From assembly GCA_036393295.1 (NCBI GenBank), contig DASWHF010000108.1:1-28922 (forward strand): a DNA stretch of 28,922 nt. Direction: 5' to 3'. Below are positions 6,699 to 14,081 of the stretch, piece after piece. How positions within the stretch are numbered: position 1 is the first letter of the stretch; every line of letters starts with the position of its first letter. The notes beneath the pieces were generated by a model. That model was not told where the DNA came from and ran no database searches. It saw nothing but the letters and a program-made list of their open reading frames with translations. Both the position numbers and the translations under genes were made by a program. Source of the stretch: DASWHF01 sp036393295. Lineage in GTDB: Bacteria; Pseudomonadota; Gammaproteobacteria; Acidiferrobacterales; UBA6901.

Positions 6699-7043
6699 TT
6701 AAGCCTGCTCGGCCAGCCGGTACTCGGGGGGCGCGTCCAGGAGCCGCAGCAGCACATTGTAGGTGTGCTGGCTGTAGTCGCCGAACTTCAGGGCCACACC
6801 TTCCTTGGTGACACGGATGATCTGCGCCGGGACATGGTGGTGCTCGATTCCGCTGGCATGCTCCAGCACCAGCATCGCGTCCACGGCCGCACCCAGCGGC
6901 AGGCTTGGCTGGCGCATCTTGATGAATGCGCTGTCAAGGCCGATGTCACGGGTGCGCCAACGTCGTGAATCCAGGAAGGCGTAGTTGATGACAACATCGA
7001 GGGGGATGCGCTTGCGTATGCTCGCGCGCTGTTCGCCGTTCAT
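6699..7043 (-). CDS. PilZ protein with altered second ligand motif (PilZ-5)
   Basis: 114 residues from the ATG at 7043, chosen because GGAGG sits eight bases upstream on the minus strand; the longer frame has no such site. The N-terminus MNGEQRASIRKRIPLDVVINY has a good RxxxR (RASIR). The second motif, normally [D/N]xSxxG, reads RDIGLDSAF: the Ser and the Gly are both changed (DxGxxS). It is clearly paralogous to PilZ-6 (9594-9911), sharing RxSIRK, LD..INY, PAQI(I/V)R and KFGDY. It heads the four-gene PilZ row. The altered motif suggests weakened or changed ligand binding. Confidence 0.88.
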   Translation of the reverse strand: MNGEQRASIRKRIPLDVVINYAFLDSRRWRTRDIGLDSAFIKMRQPSLPLGAAVDAMLVLEHASGIEHHHVPAQIIRVTKEGVALKFGDYSQHTYNVLLRLLDAPPEYRLAEQA

Positions 7044-7186
7044 GCTTGGACCCTCCAGACTGCCGGGGCCCGGGGGGGCATAAAAATGCACCGCCCCGAA
7101 GCGGTTTGAACGCCAGTGGGACGTCAATCATGGCGGGACTTTCCCGACCGCGTCAACTGTTTTTCGGCGTGGGGGTATTATCGTTC

Positions 7187-7201
7187 TAAGATCGAATCTT
7201 A
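7187..7201. promoter_or_regulatory. short perfect dyad between PilZ-5 and the thiolase gene
   Basis: TAAGAT (7187-7192) and ATCTTA (7196-7201) are perfect inverted arms around CGA, in an A/T-rich patch. It lies downstream of the thiolase stop and about 145 bases upstream of the PilZ-5 start. It could be an operator or a weak hairpin; no T run supports a terminator. Confidence 0.35.
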
Positions 7202-7232
7202 CATCGCACCGTCACCCCGCCCGACCGCCCGG

Positions 7233-8477
7233 TCAGCGCTCCAGGATCATGGCAGCCGCCATCGCCCCGGCCGCGCAGATGCTGATGAGTCCGTAGCGCG
7301 CGCCACGCCTACGCATCTCGTTGGCCAAGCTGGTGACGATGCGTCCGCCGGTCGCGCTGAACGGATGGCCGACGGCGATCGAGCCGCCCAACGGGTTGAG
7401 GCGTGCGCGATCGACCATGCCGATCGCGGGCTCTTTCCAGCCGCGCTCCCAGGCGGCCAGGTTGGCCAGCACCTGGGCGCCGAAGGCCTCGTGCATCTCG
7501 ACGATGTCCATGTCGGCGAGCCGCAAGCCGGCGCGCGCCAGCAGGCGCGGCACCGCCACCGCCGGCGCCATCAGCAGGCCGTCGCGCGGATCGATCGCGG
7601 CGTACTCGAAGTCCCTGATGAAGGCGAGCGGCTCGCGTCCCTCGCGGCGCGCGCGCTCCTCGGACATGAGCAGCACGGCGCTCGCGCCGTCGGTGAGCGG
7701 GCTCGAGTTGCCGGCGGTGAGCGTGCCGGCCGGGCTGCGATCGAACACCGGCTTGAGCTGCGCCAGGCGTTCGAGGCTGGCATCCGGGCGCACCAGCAGG
7801 TCGCGGTCGATACCGTCGAGCGGATGAATCTCGTCACGCAGGCGCCCGGCGGCCGCGGCCGCGTTCATGTGGCTGGCATAGGCGATGCGATCCTGTTCGG
7901 CGCGCGCGATCTTCCATTCCTTGGCGATCAGCTCGGTGTGCTCGCCCATCGACAGGCCGGTCGACGGCTCGGCGATCTGCGGCATCGCCGGCAGGAAATC
8001 GCCCGGCCGGAGCGCGAGCGCCCGCTTCAGGCGCGCGCCGAGGCCGCGCGCCATAGCGAAATCGAGGAAGCGGCGGGCGGCGCGCGGACGGAACAGGACC
8101 GCCGGATTGGACATGGACTCGACGCCGCCGGCGATGCCGGCCTCGGCGCGCCCGCTGACGATGGCGTCGTGCAGCGCGGTGACGGCGTGGATGCCGGTGA
8201 TGCAGTTGTTGGAGACGGTGTGGGCGCGCACGCCGGCGGGCAGCGGTGTGTTGAACACGATCTCGCGCGCCAGATTGGGGATGCGCGGATCGCACAACAC
8301 GATGCCGTACACCAGCTCGTCGATGCCGGCCGGATCGACCTGGTGGCGGTCGAGCAGGCCGGCGACCGCGTGGGACGCAAGCTTGAGCGGTGAATGCCGC
8401 CGGAACACCGTTCCCGCCTTGACGAAGGGTGTGCGCAGGCCGGCGACGATCGCGACGCGGGGCGGGTTGTCCGGCAT
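7233..8477 (-). CDS. fadI: acetyl-CoA acyltransferase (thiolase), FadI-like
   Basis: A 414-residue thiolase. The nucleophile is Cys92 in SNNCITGIH. The other catalytic residues are His329 in MHEAFGAQ, His371 in GHPFSATGGR and Cys401 in CAAGAM near the C-terminus. Segments such as AIVAGLRTPF, PNLAREIV and STGLSMGEHTE, plus the long middle region, match the FadI branch of 3-ketoacyl-CoA thiolases better than the AtoB/PhaA branch. It would cleave 3-ketoacyl-CoA in beta-oxidation, or condense acyl-CoA units in reverse. No fadJ/fadB-type partner lies next to it. The genes on either side are a PilZ gene and an unknown membrane gene, so it stands alone. The start at 8477 has a modest purine-rich site upstream. 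The exact chain-length role is not readable. Confidence 0.88.
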   Translation of the reverse strand: MPDNPPRVAIVAGLRTPFVKAGTVFRRHSPLKLASHAVAGLLDRHQVDPAGIDELVYGIVLCDPRIPNLAREIVFNTPLPAGVRAHTVSNNCITGIHAVTALHDAIVSGRAEAGIAGGVESMSNPAVLFRPRAARRFLDFAMARGLGARLKRALALRPGDFLPAMPQIAEPSTGLSMGEHTELIAKEWKIARAEQDRIAYASHMNAAAAAGRLRDEIHPLDGIDRDLLVRPDASLERLAQLKPVFDRSPAGTLTAGNSSPLTDGASAVLLMSEERARREGREPLAFIRDFEYAAIDPRDGLLMAPAVAVPRLLARAGLRLADMDIVEMHEAFGAQVLANLAAWERGWKEPAIGMVDRARLNPLGGSIAVGHPFSATGGRIVTSLANEMRRRGARYGLISICAAGAMAAAMILER

Positions 8478-8747
8478 GGGAAGAGGTCCTCGCTGGCAGT
8501 GGGGCGGCCGGCGGCGCGGAATCCGGCCGGATGCGCGGTGCCGACCATGATCGATTCCGGGGGCCGCGCTGTCAATGCGCCCCGCCGGCTGGAGGGTCCG
8601 CCCCCGAGCTGCTATACTTCAGCGGTGATTTGCCACAAAATCCGGGTTTCCTGACCGGCACGAAGGAGAGCGTGCCGCCAGGATCGAAGCCCCGGCGGAC
8701 ATCCTGCGACGGAACAGGCAAAGGATACAAAAAAACGGAATTGGACC

Positions 8748-9467
8748 ATGGCAACCGCGACTCCCTGGGAACACTACGCCGACGCGACACTCACCGCGGA
8801 AAGCTTTCCGGCGTTCTACACGCGCTTGATCGGGCTGCGCTTCCCGATCCCGGTCGAGGACGTGCTGGAGCTGCGTGACCTCCTCAACCACTCGGCCGAC
8901 CGCTACGACGAGCCCGCCGACACCCCGCAGTACCGCGAGTTCCGCGACTCGCTGGAGAACGCGATCTACTCGTTCGGCGTCGAGGACAAACGCCACTGCC
9001 AACGCCTGCTCACGATCCTCAGCCTGTTCCGCGATCTGCATTACCAGCACACCGTGCAATCGCGCAACAGCGAGACGCGGCTGCGCGAGGCGCGCAACGA
9101 GAACCGCCTGGCGCGCGGGCGTTCGCTGCGCTACGGCATCGTCGCGCTGTTCGCCACCAGCATCGCCGGGCTGGTGTGGTTCGGCATGAGCGAGCCGCTC
9201 TGGCAGGTCAAGGCGCTGACCGCGGTGCTGGCTTTCCTGAGTCTGGATTATTTCCGGTCGCTGCCGACGCTGGACCGCGACTTCGAGCGGCTCGGGCGGC
9301 AGCTCAACGAGCTGATGCGACGCCGCGTCGACACCATCAACTGGAAGACCTTGATCCACAAGATCGCGCTCATCCTGGGCTACAAGCGCATCGAGGGCAT
9401 CGAGGTGTTTCACCGCAACCACAGCACCGAGACGGAATACCCCACCCAGCCGCCGTTGTATCATTAG
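8748..9467 (+). CDS. hypothetical membrane protein with two transmembrane helices
   Basis: 239 residues (MATATPWEHYADATLTAESF...). The N-terminal 125 residues are charged and helical, including DVLELRDLLNHSADRYDE and a conserved-looking stretch RHCQRLLTILSLFRDLHYQH. Two closely spaced hydrophobic helices follow at about 128-147 (YGIVALFATSIAGLVWFGMS) and 153-169 (KALTAVLAFLSLDYF). The basic cytosolic tail ends in YKRIEGIEVFHRN. The hairpin topology puts both large ends in the cytoplasm. No catalytic motif is visible and I do not recognise the family. A TATACT element at 8613-8618 may be the -10 box; a matching -35 is not clear. It converges on PilZ-6. Confidence 0.72.
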   Translation: MATATPWEHYADATLTAESFPAFYTRLIGLRFPIPVEDVLELRDLLNHSADRYDEPADTPQYREFRDSLENAIYSFGVEDKRHCQRLLTILSLFRDLHYQHTVQSRNSETRLREARNENRLARGRSLRYGIVALFATSIAGLVWFGMSEPLWQVKALTAVLAFLSLDYFRSLPTLDRDFERLGRQLNELMRRRVDTINWKTLIHKIALILGYKRIEGIEVFHRNHSTETEYPTQPPLYH

Positions 9468-9593
9468 AAACGGACGCGTGCCGGCACTGCCGCCGTCGGC
9501 GCGCACGCCGGCCGCACATCAACCCCTTACCCGTTGTATTGAAGTCGCGAGCATCGCCACCGCTCGCCCTGTGCTTGCCCGCAGCCGCGGGAA

Positions 9594-9911
9594 TCAGACG
9601 TTGCCCAGCAGATTTTCGAGGGCGATGAAGGTGCGGTTGGCGTAGTCGCCGAACTTGATGCCGACCCCGTCGTGGCCGTGCCGGACGATCTGGGCGGGCA
9701 GCCGGTGCGGTTCGTACTCGTCGTGGTAGCGCAGTACCAGCACCGCCTCGACCAGCGCCGCCAGCGGCAGATCGCCGCGCTGGCAGATGACGAAGGCGCC
9801 GTCGGTGCTCAGGTTGCGCGTCTTCCACAGGCGCGGGTACGAGAGGTCGTAATTGATGAGAATATCGAGCGCAACGCTCTTGCGTATGCTGTAGCGCTTG
9901 TCGGTGTCCAT
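9594..9911 (-). CDS. single-domain PilZ protein (PilZ-6)
   Basis: 105 residues starting MDTDKRYSIRKSVALDILINY, with GGAAGG eight bases before the ATG on the minus strand. Both ligand motifs are present: RYSIR (RxxxR) and RNLSTDG (NxSxxG). It is the close paralogue of PilZ-5, sharing the WKTR element, LPAQIVR and IKFGDYANRTF. Unlike PilZ-5 it keeps the Ser and Gly of the second motif. It lies downstream of ilvD on the same strand (92-base gap) and could be read from the ilvD transcript. Confidence 0.9.
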   Translation of the reverse strand: MDTDKRYSIRKSVALDILINYDLSYPRLWKTRNLSTDGAFVICQRGDLPLAALVEAVLVLRYHDEYEPHRLPAQIVRHGHDGVGIKFGDYANRTFIALENLLGNV

Positions 9912-10003
9912 GGGCCCGCCCTTCCGATGGTCGTCCTGGAGCGGATTACTCTACGCCAAAAGCCCCCGCCTGTCCCTACCCCCGCGCCGGCGCGCGGTGC
10001 GAA

Positions 10004-11683
10004 TCACTCGTCCGTCACACAGCCTTCGGAAGCGTTCTTCACATTCTTGATGAACTTGTAGAGCGTGCCGCGGGTCGCCTTGTACGGCGGCATGACCCAG
10101 GCGGTACGCCGCTTGGCCAGTTCGGCGTCGCTCAGATCGACCGACAACTCGCGGCGCGCGGCGTCGATGGTGATGACGTCGCCGTCGCGGATCAGCGCGA
10201 TCGGCCCACCCTCCTGGGCCTCCGGGACCACGTGGCCGATGATGAAGCCGTGCGAGCCGCCGGAGAAGCGGCCGTCGGTGATGAGCGCCACGTCCTGGCC
10301 GAGACCCGCGCCCATGATCGCCGAGGTCGGTGTCAGCATCTCCGGCATGCCCGGGCCGCCCTTGGGGCCCTCGTAGCGGATCACCACGACGTCGCCCTTC
10401 TGTATCTTCTTCTGCTCGAGCGCCGCCAGCATGTCCTCCTCGGCGTCGAACACGCGCGCCGGGCCGACGAAGCGCAGGCCCTCCTTGCCGGTGATCTTGG
10501 CGACCGAGCCGCCGGCGGCCAGATTGCCCTTGAGGATCTGGATATGGCCGGTCTCCTTGATCGGCCGCTCGAGCGGCCGGAACACGTCCTGCCCGGGCTT
10601 GAGGCCCGGCAGGTCGGCGAGGTTCTCCGCCACGCTGCGGCCGGTCACGGTCAGGCAGTCACCGTCGAGCAGGCCTTTATCCAGCAGATATTTCATCACC
10701 GCCGGCGTGCCGCCGACATTGTGCAAATCCTCCATGACGTACTTGCCGCTGGGCTTGAGGTCGGCCAGGAACGGCACGCGGTCGCTGACCGCCTGGAAGT
10801 CGTCGATGGTGAGCGGCACGCCGACCGCGCGCGCCATGGCGATCAGGTGCAGCACCGCATTGGTCGAGCCGCCGAGCGCCATGACGATCACCATGGCGTT
10901 CTCGAAGGCGGCGCGCGTCATGATGTCGCGCGGCTTGATGTCCTGCTCCAGCAGCACGCGGACCGCCTGGCCGGCGTTGCGGCACTCGGCGAGCTTGCCG
11001 GGATCGGTGGCCGGCGTCGAGGCGCTGTAGGGCAGCGACATGCCGAGCGCCTCGATCGCCGAGGCCATGGTGTTGGCGGTGTACATGCCGCCGCAGGCGC
11101 CGGCGCCGGGACAGGCGTGCCGGACGATCCCGCCGCGCGACTCCTCGGTGATCTTGCCGGCGATGAATTCGCCGTAGCTCTGGAAGGCCGAGACGATGTC
11201 GAGCGTCGCGCCGTGCCAGTGCCCCGGCCGGATGGTGCCGCCGTAGATCATCAGCCCCGGCCGGTTGAGCCGGCCCAGGGCGATCAGGCAGCCGGGCATG
11301 TTCTTGTCGCAGCCGGGAATGGTGATCGCCGCGTCGTACCACTGCGCGCCCACCACCGACTCGATGGAATCGGCGATGATCTCGCGCGACTGCAGCGAAT
11401 AGCTCATGCCGTCGGTGCCCATCGAGATGCCGTCCGACACGCCGATGGTGTTGAAGCGCAGGCCCACCAGCCCGGCCGCCGTCACGCCCTGCTTGACCTC
11501 GGCCGCCAGATCGTTGAGGTGCATGTTGCAGGTATTGCCCTCCCACCACACGCTGGCAATGCCGACCTGGGCCTTGTCCATGTCGGCCCCGGTGAGGCCG
11601 GCCCCGTAGAGCATGGCCTGGGAGGCGCCCTGCGACTTCGGCTGGGTGATGCGCGCGCTGTAGCGGTTGAGCTTGACTGCCAT
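10004..11683 (-). CDS. ilvD: dihydroxy-acid dehydratase
   Basis: 559 residues; converts 2,3-dihydroxy-isovalerate and -3-methylvalerate to the 2-oxo acids in valine, leucine and isoleucine synthesis. The start at 11683 has GGAGA five bases upstream on the minus strand and gives the usual N-terminus (NRYSARITQPKSQGASQAML). Fe-S ligands are Cys52 (GNTCNMH), Cys125 (TIPGCDKNMPG, with Lys127 following) and Cys197 (GAGACGGMYTANTM). The length and the NTCNMH style fit the shorter IlvD branch, several members of which carry a [2Fe-2S] cluster. The C-terminal half has DGRFSGGSHG and ends with the usual GTLYKFIKNVKNASEGCVTDE-like tail. Neighbours do not encode other branched-chain enzymes. The ACT gene upstream (gap 125 bases) may be a regulator. 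Confidence 0.97.
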   Translation of the reverse strand: MAVKLNRYSARITQPKSQGASQAMLYGAGLTGADMDKAQVGIASVWWEGNTCNMHLNDLAAEVKQGVTAAGLVGLRFNTIGVSDGISMGTDGMSYSLQSREIIADSIESVVGAQWYDAAITIPGCDKNMPGCLIALGRLNRPGLMIYGGTIRPGHWHGATLDIVSAFQSYGEFIAGKITEESRGGIVRHACPGAGACGGMYTANTMASAIEALGMSLPYSASTPATDPGKLAECRNAGQAVRVLLEQDIKPRDIMTRAAFENAMVIVMALGGSTNAVLHLIAMARAVGVPLTIDDFQAVSDRVPFLADLKPSGKYVMEDLHNVGGTPAVMKYLLDKGLLDGDCLTVTGRSVAENLADLPGLKPGQDVFRPLERPIKETGHIQILKGNLAAGGSVAKITGKEGLRFVGPARVFDAEEDMLAALEQKKIQKGDVVVIRYEGPKGGPGMPEMLTPTSAIMGAGLGQDVALITDGRFSGGSHGFIIGHVVPEAQEGGPIALIRDGDVITIDAARRELSVDLSDAELAKRRTAWVMPPYKATRGTLYKFIKNVKNASEGCVTDE

Positions 11684-11744
11684 GAGGGTCTCCGGAACGC
11701 ATGAGCCGCGCCGACCCCGGGCCGGCGCTGCATGAGAGCGGCCC

Positions 11745-11773
11745 ATTGTAATGCAATTTCCGGAGGCCGCGAA
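11745..11773 (-). promoter_or_regulatory. weak promoter candidate for ilvD
   Basis: On the minus strand TACAAT (11745-11750) is a good -10 element. A poor -35 (TTCGCG, 11768-11773) lies 17 bases upstream. The site is about 60 bases before the ilvD start. Confidence 0.3.
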
Positions 11774-11808
11774 CCGGCAAACGGTCGCGCGCCACGCAAC
11801 GCGCCGCG

Positions 11809-12225
11809 CTAGCGCGCGCCGAGCGCCTTGCGGGCCTTGGCGACGTCCTTCGCCTTGACCCAGAGGATGGCGCCGAAACGCCCCTTGCCGGCCGCTACGC
11901 CGTCGACCGCCGTGACGTTGATGCGCGCCGCGGCGAGCTTGTCGAGGACGCGCCCGAGCGCGCCGGCGCGGTCGTCGCCCTGCACCAGAAAGCCGCTCTT
12001 CCTGGCGCGCAGTTTGAGCTTGAGCCGTCGGGCCGCCTTGGTGAAGGCCGCGGTGTTCTCTGGAACAAAATCGATCTGCGCGGCGCCGCGCCCGGCGGGG
12101 AAGCCGGTGAACGCCAGGAGGTTCACCCCCGCCTCGCGCAGCGCGTCGAGAACGCGCGCCGCCTCGCCGCGCCGGTTCGGTACACTCATCGCGAAGTAGT
12201 CGACCTTGCGCACTGTGCTGGCCAT
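11809..12225 (-). CDS. small ACT-domain protein (two ACT-like halves)
   Basis: 138 residues from the ATG at 12225, with GGAGG six bases upstream on the minus strand (longer versions of the frame lack this). The sequence reads as two ACT-like units. One spans about 8-65 (FAMSVPNRRGEAARVLDALR, then AGVNLLAFTGFP). The other spans about 75-135 (GFLVQGDDRAGALGRVLDKL, then INVTAVDGVAAG). ACT folds bind amino acids or other small ligands. Here there is no enzyme domain, so a regulatory or sensor role is likely. It lies upstream of ilvD on the same strand, which fits but does not prove a link with branched-chain amino acid synthesis. Confidence 0.82.
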   Translation of the reverse strand: MASTVRKVDYFAMSVPNRRGEAARVLDALREAGVNLLAFTGFPAGRGAAQIDFVPENTAAFTKAARRLKLKLRARKSGFLVQGDDRAGALGRVLDKLAAARINVTAVDGVAAGKGRFGAILWVKAKDVAKARKALGAR

Positions 12226-12525
12226 AACGCCTCCTGGGGGAGCGTGGGGAAGAGGCCGACCATTCTCACGCAGCGGCACACCGAACACAACATAAGCACC
12301 GCGCGGCGGAATAAGACCGGCACGGTACACGGGAAGACGCGGCTCGCCAGCGCAGCCGGTCCCGCGCTACTATAATCCCGGATACCGACAACCATAGGCG
12401 TCGCACACCGGCCCGGCCGTTGACCGCGCGCGGCGACGCCCAGAGGACACACGCATGCCGCCCATCCCCGCCCTGCCCGTCGTGCGACCGCCCGGCGGCC
12501 GTGCGCCGGACCGATCCGGACGCGC
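12226..12525. other. divergent intergenic region before the metallophosphoesterase
   Basis: 300 bases holding the ACT-gene Shine-Dalgarno at the left. A perfect TATAAT hexamer lies at 12371-12376 on the plus strand. At the right is a 24-codon open frame (12455-12529) whose TGA overlaps the phosphoesterase ATG. Nothing else is recognised. Confidence 0.45.
12371..12376 (+). promoter_or_regulatory. -10 element candidate (TATAAT)
   Basis: A perfect TATAAT stands out in GC-rich DNA 150 bases before the phosphoesterase start. No good -35 lies 16-18 bases upstream, so an activator or an unusual -35 would be needed. Confidence 0.3.
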
Positions 12526-12529
12526 ATGA
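12455..12529 (+). CDS. possible 24-residue leader ORF coupled to the phosphoesterase
   Basis: The ATG at 12455 follows AGAGGA and reads MPPIPALPVVRPPGGRAPDR plus four more residues. It stops at a TGA that overlaps the next gene's ATG (ATGA at 12526-12529). The peptide is Pro/Arg-rich with no known motif. The ATGA overlap and the weak ribosome site of the main gene suggest translational coupling. In DNA this GC-rich, short chance frames are common, so confidence is low. Confidence 0.25.
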   Translation: MPPIPALPVVRPPGGRAPDRSGRA

Positions 12530-13464
12530 ACGAGGCGATCGTCGAAACGCTCAGCCGGCGCATCGGCCGGCCCTACCTCAATCAGCGCCTCGGCCTCGAG
12601 GCCGATTACGAGGCGCTGGTGTTCCGCCCCGGCATCCGTTTCTTCCACCTGGAAAACTGGTACTCGGTGCATTCGGTGATCCGCAACTGCCTGCGGCTGG
12701 CCGGCCTCTACGGGCGCGGGCGGCGCAACGCCCACCGGCTGGAGATCCGCCGGCACGAGGTGGCGCTGCGCGGGCTGCCGCAGAGCTTCGACGGCTATAC
12801 CATCCTGCAGCTGTCGGACATGCACATCGACATGGACCCGGACACGCCGGGCACGCTGATCGAGCGCGTGCGCGAGGTCGACTATGACTTGTGCGTGCTG
12901 ACCGGTGACTACCGCGCCAAGACCTTCGGCGCCATCGACTCGACGCTCGAAGGCATGGCGCGGCTGCGCGCCCATCTCAAGGAGCCGGTGTACGCGGTGC
13001 TCGGCAACCACGACAGCATCCGCATGGTGCCCGGCTTCGAGGCGCTCGGCATACGCATGCTGCTCAACGAGTCGGTGGCGATCGACAACGGCGACGGCAC
13101 GGTGTTCCTGGCCGGCATCGACGACGCCCATTACTACCGCACCGACAACATCGAGAAGGCCGCGCTCGACATCCCGCCCGAGGCGGTCTCGATCCTGCTG
13201 TCGCATACGCCCGAGCCCTACCGCCTGGCGGCGCACGCGGACTTCAAGCTCATGCTGTCCGGCCACACCCACGGCGGGCAGATCTGCCTGCCGGGCCGCA
13301 TCCCGCTGACCTGGGACGCCAACTGCCCGCGCCGCATGGCGTCCGGCCGCTGGCGCTACCGCGACATGATCGGCTACACCTCGGTCGGCTCCGGCACCTC
13401 GATCGTCAACGCGCGCCTCAATTGCCCGCCCGAGATCACCCTGCACATCCTGCGCCGGGCCTGA
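12526..13464 (+). CDS. calcineurin-like metallophosphoesterase (YkuE/YaeI-like)
   Basis: 312 residues. The metal-binding blocks of the family are all present. They are LSDMHID (Asp98, His100), LTGDYR (Asp128), LGNHDS (Asn161-His162-Asp163), SHTPEP and SGHTHGGQ. The SGHTHGGQ ending and overall length fit the YkuE/YaeI subgroup, whose members act on lipid or nucleotide phosphates. Those relatives usually have an N-terminal membrane helix or Tat signal. Here the first 80 residues are soluble in appearance, with only a modestly hydrophobic stretch near 40-60. The substrate is not readable. The stop lies three bases from the convergent stop of the CarS-like gene. Start chosen by the ATGA overlap and family length. 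Confidence 0.9.
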   Translation: MNEAIVETLSRRIGRPYLNQRLGLEADYEALVFRPGIRFFHLENWYSVHSVIRNCLRLAGLYGRGRRNAHRLEIRRHEVALRGLPQSFDGYTILQLSDMHIDMDPDTPGTLIERVREVDYDLCVLTGDYRAKTFGAIDSTLEGMARLRAHLKEPVYAVLGNHDSIRMVPGFEALGIRMLLNESVAIDNGDGTVFLAGIDDAHYYRTDNIEKAALDIPPEAVSILLSHTPEPYRLAAHADFKLMLSGHTHGGQICLPGRIPLTWDANCPRRMASGRWRYRDMIGYTSVGSGTSIVNARLNCPPEITLHILRRA

Positions 13465-13467
13465 GCG

Positions 13468-13950
13468 TCAGTACGGCCTGTGACGGATGCCCAAACGGTA
13501 GAGCAGCGGCGAGATCAGCAATTCCAGCGCGGCGAACACGGCGACCAGCGCCAGGATCTGCCAGGCGTCGAGCGCCAGCCGCGCCTGCACCGCGAGCAAC
13601 GGCAGCAACGCCTCCGGGATCTGGTCGAGCCCGAGCGCCTGACTGCTCGGCGTGAGGCGCAGTCGGCGTTTCACGAAGCTCGCCGCCAGGTCGCCAAGCA
13701 TCGCGAACAGGCCGATCAGTAAACCGGTGGTCCAGGCGAAACCCAGCAGCGGCGCGCACGCCGTGCAGGCGGCGACCGCGGCGAGCAGACCGCGCAGCGT
13801 CTTGGTGGCGCCGAACAGCGGCTGGCCGTCGACGAAACGCAGCCCGCCGTCCAGCGGCCAGGCGGCGCGCCGGCCCAACAGCCAGCGCGCCACGATGGGC
13901 GCGCCGTTGGCCACGCCCATCAGCACCAGCAGCTTGATCTCCAGGATCAC
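13468..13950 (-). CDS. CarS-like (DUF46) integral membrane protein, CDP-archaeol synthase family
   Basis: 160 residues from a GTG at 13950, which has GGAGGGG eight bases upstream on the minus strand. The ATG at 14061 would add 37 non-hydrophobic residues with no ribosome site, so I reject it. Four to five hydrophobic helices are visible, starting with ILEIKLLVLMGVANGAPIV. Family blocks are FGATKTLRG, then GDLAASFVKRR and a following LDQIPE. These match the CarS/DUF46 group, which in archaea transfers CMP from CTP to archaeol phosphate. Bacterial members are widespread and their substrate is unsettled; a CDP-lipid reaction is inference. It is divergent from the pseudouridine synthase gene. Confidence 0.85.
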   Translation of the reverse strand: MILEIKLLVLMGVANGAPIVARWLLGRRAAWPLDGGLRFVDGQPLFGATKTLRGLLAAVAACTACAPLLGFAWTTGLLIGLFAMLGDLAASFVKRRLRLTPSSQALGLDQIPEALLPLLAVQARLALDAWQILALVAVFAALELLISPLLYRLGIRHRPY

Positions 13951-14081
13951 GGCGATCGCCCCTCCCGTCGCCGCTCGCCCGGTGCACGCCGGCCGCGGCC
14001 TGTTGTTTGGGGTCAGAATAACTCCCCGCGCCGCCCGCGTCACGCTAACATACGCATCCACCCCGCACGCCCCGGTGCCCG

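Noticed and set aside
10232..11704. 490-residue open frame on the plus strand
   Set aside because: Antisense shadow of ilvD; no ribosome site or domain.
13951..14061. 37-residue N-terminal extension of the CarS-like gene
   Set aside because: The extension is not hydrophobic and has no ribosome site, whereas the GTG at 13950 has GGAGGGG at good spacing.
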